Of a stretch of DNA of 64,000 nt, positions 61,959 through 64,000 are shown piece by piece; the stretch's first letter is position 1, and each line of letters begins with the position of its first letter. The translations under genes and the position numbers were made by a program. The stretch lies in NCBI GenBank assembly GCA_024234215.1, contig JACKOQ010000003.1, positions 124,001 through 188,000 of the forward strand. Direction: 5' to 3'. Under the pieces are notes generated by a model. The model did not search any database. It had not been told where the DNA came from and worked only from the letters and a program-made list of their open reading frames with translations. This stretch comes from Pseudomonadales bacterium. Lineage in GTDB: Bacteria; Pseudomonadota; Gammaproteobacteria; Pseudomonadales; UBA5862.

Positions 61959-62192
61959 ATGAACGAATCAAAGAAAGAGCCTTCGAAACAACCCGAATCG
62001 CTGTCGATCCTGCAAACCATCGGCAGCGTGCTGGCGGCGGCACTGGGTGTGCAGAAGCGCGCCAATCTTGAACGGGATTTCGCCCATGGCAAGGCGAGCC
62101 GGTTCATCATTGCCGGCGTCATTTTTACCGTGCTCTTTGTGCTGACCGTGTATGGGGTGGTGCAACTGGTGCTGAGCCAAGTGGCGCGCTGA
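61959..62192 (+). CDS. DUF2970 small membrane protein
   Basis: The ATG at 61959 follows AGGAGAG and gives 77 residues. A polar N-terminus (ESKKEPSKQPESLSI) leads to LQTIGSVLAAALGVQKRANLERDF, the DUF2970 pattern, and a single C-terminal helix (FIIAGVIFTVLFVLTVYGVVQLVL). It is an inner-membrane protein of unknown role. A longer reading from 61887 would include the -10 box and is rejected. Confidence 0.87.
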   Translation: MNESKKEPSKQPESLSILQTIGSVLAAALGVQKRANLERDFAHGKASRFIIAGVIFTVLFVLTVYGVVQLVLSQVAR

Positions 62193-62261
62193 GGCCGGCG
62201 CACTCACTGCTGCCCATGTCCCGCCTCCATCAGGCCGGACATTGACGCGGGCGGACCCTCT

Positions 62262-62286
62262 GCCGACGGCAACCACGTCGGCTTTA
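62262..62286 (+). terminator. Possible hairpin terminator between convergent small genes
   Basis: A 7-base inverted repeat (62262-62268 with 62276-62282) is followed by TTTA. It sits 70 bases after the DUF2970 stop, right at the stop of the convergent small gene. The short T tract makes it a weak case. Confidence 0.4.
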
Positions 62287-62412
62287 CTGGTTTGAAACCC
62301 AGAAGACGATGGCGCTGAGTGCGATCATCAGCAGAAAGAAGATGGCCGTCGCATCGGCGCGGCTGTCGCTGCTGTCGGTCACCTGAACATCCTGCTTCTT
62401 GATCTCTGCCAC
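62284..62412 (-). CDS. 42-residue single-pass membrane protein
   Basis: A GTG at 62412 preceded by GAGGAG at good spacing opens a 42-residue frame. A charged N-terminal half (AEIKKQDVQVTDSSDSRADA) is followed by one helix, IFFLLMIALSAIVFWVS. The longer open frame upstream on this strand is antisense to the next gene and has no ribosome site, so the short form is preferred. The sequence layout, not homology, supports it; the function is unknown. Confidence 0.62.
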   Translation of the reverse strand: MAEIKKQDVQVTDSSDSRADATAIFFLLMIALSAIVFWVSNQ

Positions 62413-62510
62413 GGCGGTCTCCTCAAATGACGGGTGGGTGAAAAGGCGGCCGATTCTAGCAAATTTTAGCCCCGTCCACACCGCGGAAACCGCGCAAGCA
62501 CAGGATGACG

Positions 62511-64000
62511 ATGTCACAGCCCGATGCCACCCTGGCCGCTCTCGACCACCACTCGCTGCTGTTGACGCCCAATCTTCGGCTGTCGCGCACACTGCTGAAT
62601 CGCCACGCCCAGTTGCAGCGCGAACGGGGCGTCAAGGCCTGGCGCCGCCCCGCGATCCTGCCATTCAGCGGTTGGCTCCAGCAGCTCTATCTCCAGCAGC
62701 AAGCCATCAGCAGTGATCGGCGCTGGCAGGCCACGCTGCTGGATGAGTGGGCGCAGCGGCTGCTGTGGCAGCAGGCCGTCGAGTCGGCACTGCCTGACCA
62801 GGGGCTGTTCCGGGCCGCCGATCTGGCGGTACAGGCCAGCGACGCCTGGGAACTGCTGCAACTGTGGCAAGTCTCTGAGTCGCGTCTGATCAATGAGTTG
62901 GCCGTGGATGAAAGCTTTGGCTGGCTTGCGCAGTGGGTTGCCCACTTTCGCGGCCGCTGTCGTGAACAGGGCTGGATCAGCAGTGCCGAGCTGCCCGCAC
63001 TGATCACCACGGCGATCGACCACGGCCAGATCAGCTTGCCCAGACAGCTGCTGCTCTACGCTTTTGACGAATGGCCGCCGGCCTGGCAAAGGCTGCTCGA
63101 TCGAGCCAATGCCGCGGGTGCCACCCTTCGACAGCTCGATGCCGATCCACGCCCGAGCCAGCCGCAACGGTTGCCCTGCGACCAGGAGCGTGATGAATTG
63201 CAGGCCATCGCCGCCTGGTGCCGCCGAGTGTTGATCGAACGGGGCGAGAGGGTGCGAATCGGCGTGGTGGCGCCGGAATTGCCGCGCGTGCGTGGCCAGT
63301 TGCTTCATGCGCTGCGGGAACAGCTCGAACCCCATGCGCTGCTGCCCAGCACGCCGCCCTACACGCCACCGGTCAACCTCTCCGCGCCGCTGCCACTGCC
63401 TGCGGTACCGATCATCGCCGATGCGCTGACGTTGCTGAGGCTGACCACTGGCACCGACCTCAGCGCCACCGCGCTGCGGCAGATTTTGCGCTCTCCATTC
63501 ATCGGCGAGGAGAGACGACAGGCGCAGCTCGAAGCTGCCCTGCAGCAGCAGCGCCGTCACGAGTGGTCGCCACCTCTGCTGCGCGCAGCCCTGCTGCAGT
63601 TGCCAAACAGCCATGCCAGCCCGTTCAGCAGCACCCTGATCGATCTGCTCGATCAGGCACAGCAGGGCAGTGCCGCACAACCACCCTCGTACTGGGCGCG
63701 GCGGTTCAGCAGCTCCTTGCTGGCACTGGGCTGGCCGGGCGAACGCACGCTCGACAGTGAGGAGTTGCAGGCGGTCGAAACCTGGCGCGAGGCGCTGCAA
63801 CGCTTTGCCATGCTCGACCCCTACACCGCACCCCTCGCTGCAGGGACGGCGTTGCAGCGGCTGACCGAACTGCTTACGCTTGCCAGCTTTCAGCCGCAAA
63901 GCGGCGACAGTCCAATCCAGATTCTGGGCCTGCTCGAAGCCAGCGGCTTGCAGTTCGACCAGCTCTGGATCATGGGGCTCGATCGTGGCAACTGGCCCAC
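62511..64000 (+). CDS. Probable DNA-repair protein, AddB/RecB-like (partial, runs off the right edge)
   Basis: About 496 residues are seen from the ATG at 62511 (another ATG lies two codons earlier), with AGGA upstream. Recognisable segments are LLTPNLRLSRTLL, PAILPFSGWLQQLY, LLYAFDEWPPAWQRLL, RDELQAIAAWCRRVL, IGVVAPELPRVRGQL, LRQILRSPFIG and LQFDQLWIMGLDRGNWP. This is the layout of the TIGR03623-type 'probable DNA repair protein', a PD-(D/E)xK nuclease relative of AddB. The nuclease end should lie beyond the window. It may partner a helicase gene farther right. Confidence 0.8.
   Translation, partial: MSQPDATLAALDHHSLLLTPNLRLSRTLLNRHAQLQRERGVKAWRRPAILPFSGWLQQLYLQQQAISSDRRWQATLLDEWAQRLLWQQAVESALPDQGLFRAADLAVQASDAWELLQLWQVSESRLINELAVDESFGWLAQWVAHFRGRCREQGWISSAELPALITTAIDHGQISLPRQLLLYAFDEWPPAWQRLLDRANAAGATLRQLDADPRPSQPQRLPCDQERDELQAIAAWCRRVLIERGERVRIGVVAPELPRVRGQLLHALREQLEPHALLPSTPPYTPPVNLSAPLPLPAVPIIADALTLLRLTTGTDLSATALRQILRSPFIGEERRQAQLEAALQQQRRHEWSPPLLRAALLQLPNSHASPFSSTLIDLLDQAQQGSAAQPPSYWARRFSSSLLALGWPGERTLDSEELQAVETWREALQRFAMLDPYTAPLAAGTALQRLTELLTLASFQPQSGDSPIQILGLLEASGLQFDQLWIMGLDRGNWP

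Noticed and set aside
62514..63899. 461-codon open frame on the minus strand
   Set aside because: It is antisense to the DNA-repair-like gene, whose plus-strand product has clear family segments and a ribosome site.

Overview
The window is GC-rich, densely coded and looks like a gammaproteobacterial chromosome. Its left part has the order pilMNOP / class A PBP / short malic enzyme / rpmE / priA, which is the order I know from Pseudomonas and relatives. Other genes fit that reading: metH, nfuA, ilvD, an AcrAB/OprM-type RND pump and a CYP153-like P450. I saw no rRNA, tRNA or CRISPR array, and no stretch over 300 bases lacks a gene or gene remnant. The left end cuts pilP and the right end cuts a DNA-repair-like gene.

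Layout. 1-2566 (-): the type IV pilus assembly genes pilM-N-O-P, with the penicillin-binding protein diverging. 5272-9527: malic enzyme, L31 with a strong terminator, and primosomal PriA. 9670-10926: a lone P450. 11144-16553: a five-gene, translationally coupled oligopeptide ABC importer, followed by sixA. 17181-23429: a DUF1614 membrane protein, a PEP-CTERM-type secreted protein behind an AT-rich leader, ilvD, a Met/His-rich outer membrane protein, a methyltransferase and folA. 23700-27158: a metal (probably zinc) acquisition locus with a DUF2946-like protein, porin, binding protein and permease, but no ATPase gene.

27220-39704 is the most unusual part. It is a minus-strand cluster of about 12 kb that reads like one operon. 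In order it encodes a small exosortase, an overlapping membrane partner, a secreted toroid-repeat protein with a sorting tail (DVPLPPW, then a hydrophobic helix and basic end), a 2504-residue secreted transglutaminase-like/RHS protein ending in a PD-(D/E)xK nuclease-like tip, a probable immunity protein in visibly lower-GC DNA, and an M48 membrane protease. A degenerate RHS fragment, with a 42-base exact match to the large RHS gene, follows the protease. I read this as an exosortase-linked surface-display or polymorphic-toxin system; the functional link is inference.

39867-64000 returns to mixed housekeeping and accessory genes: AlkB-type dioxygenase, GST and gamma-glutamyltranspeptidase with overlapping divergent start codons, a diguanylate cyclase, a TetR-controlled RND efflux operon with an AcrR-like operator, nfuA, metH, a glycine-zipper protein with a His/Asp tail, a duplicated TM2 protein, an SbmA/YddA-like ABC protein whose Walker A is destroyed, a GH5 glucanase-like enzyme, an epoxide hydrolase and two small membrane proteins.
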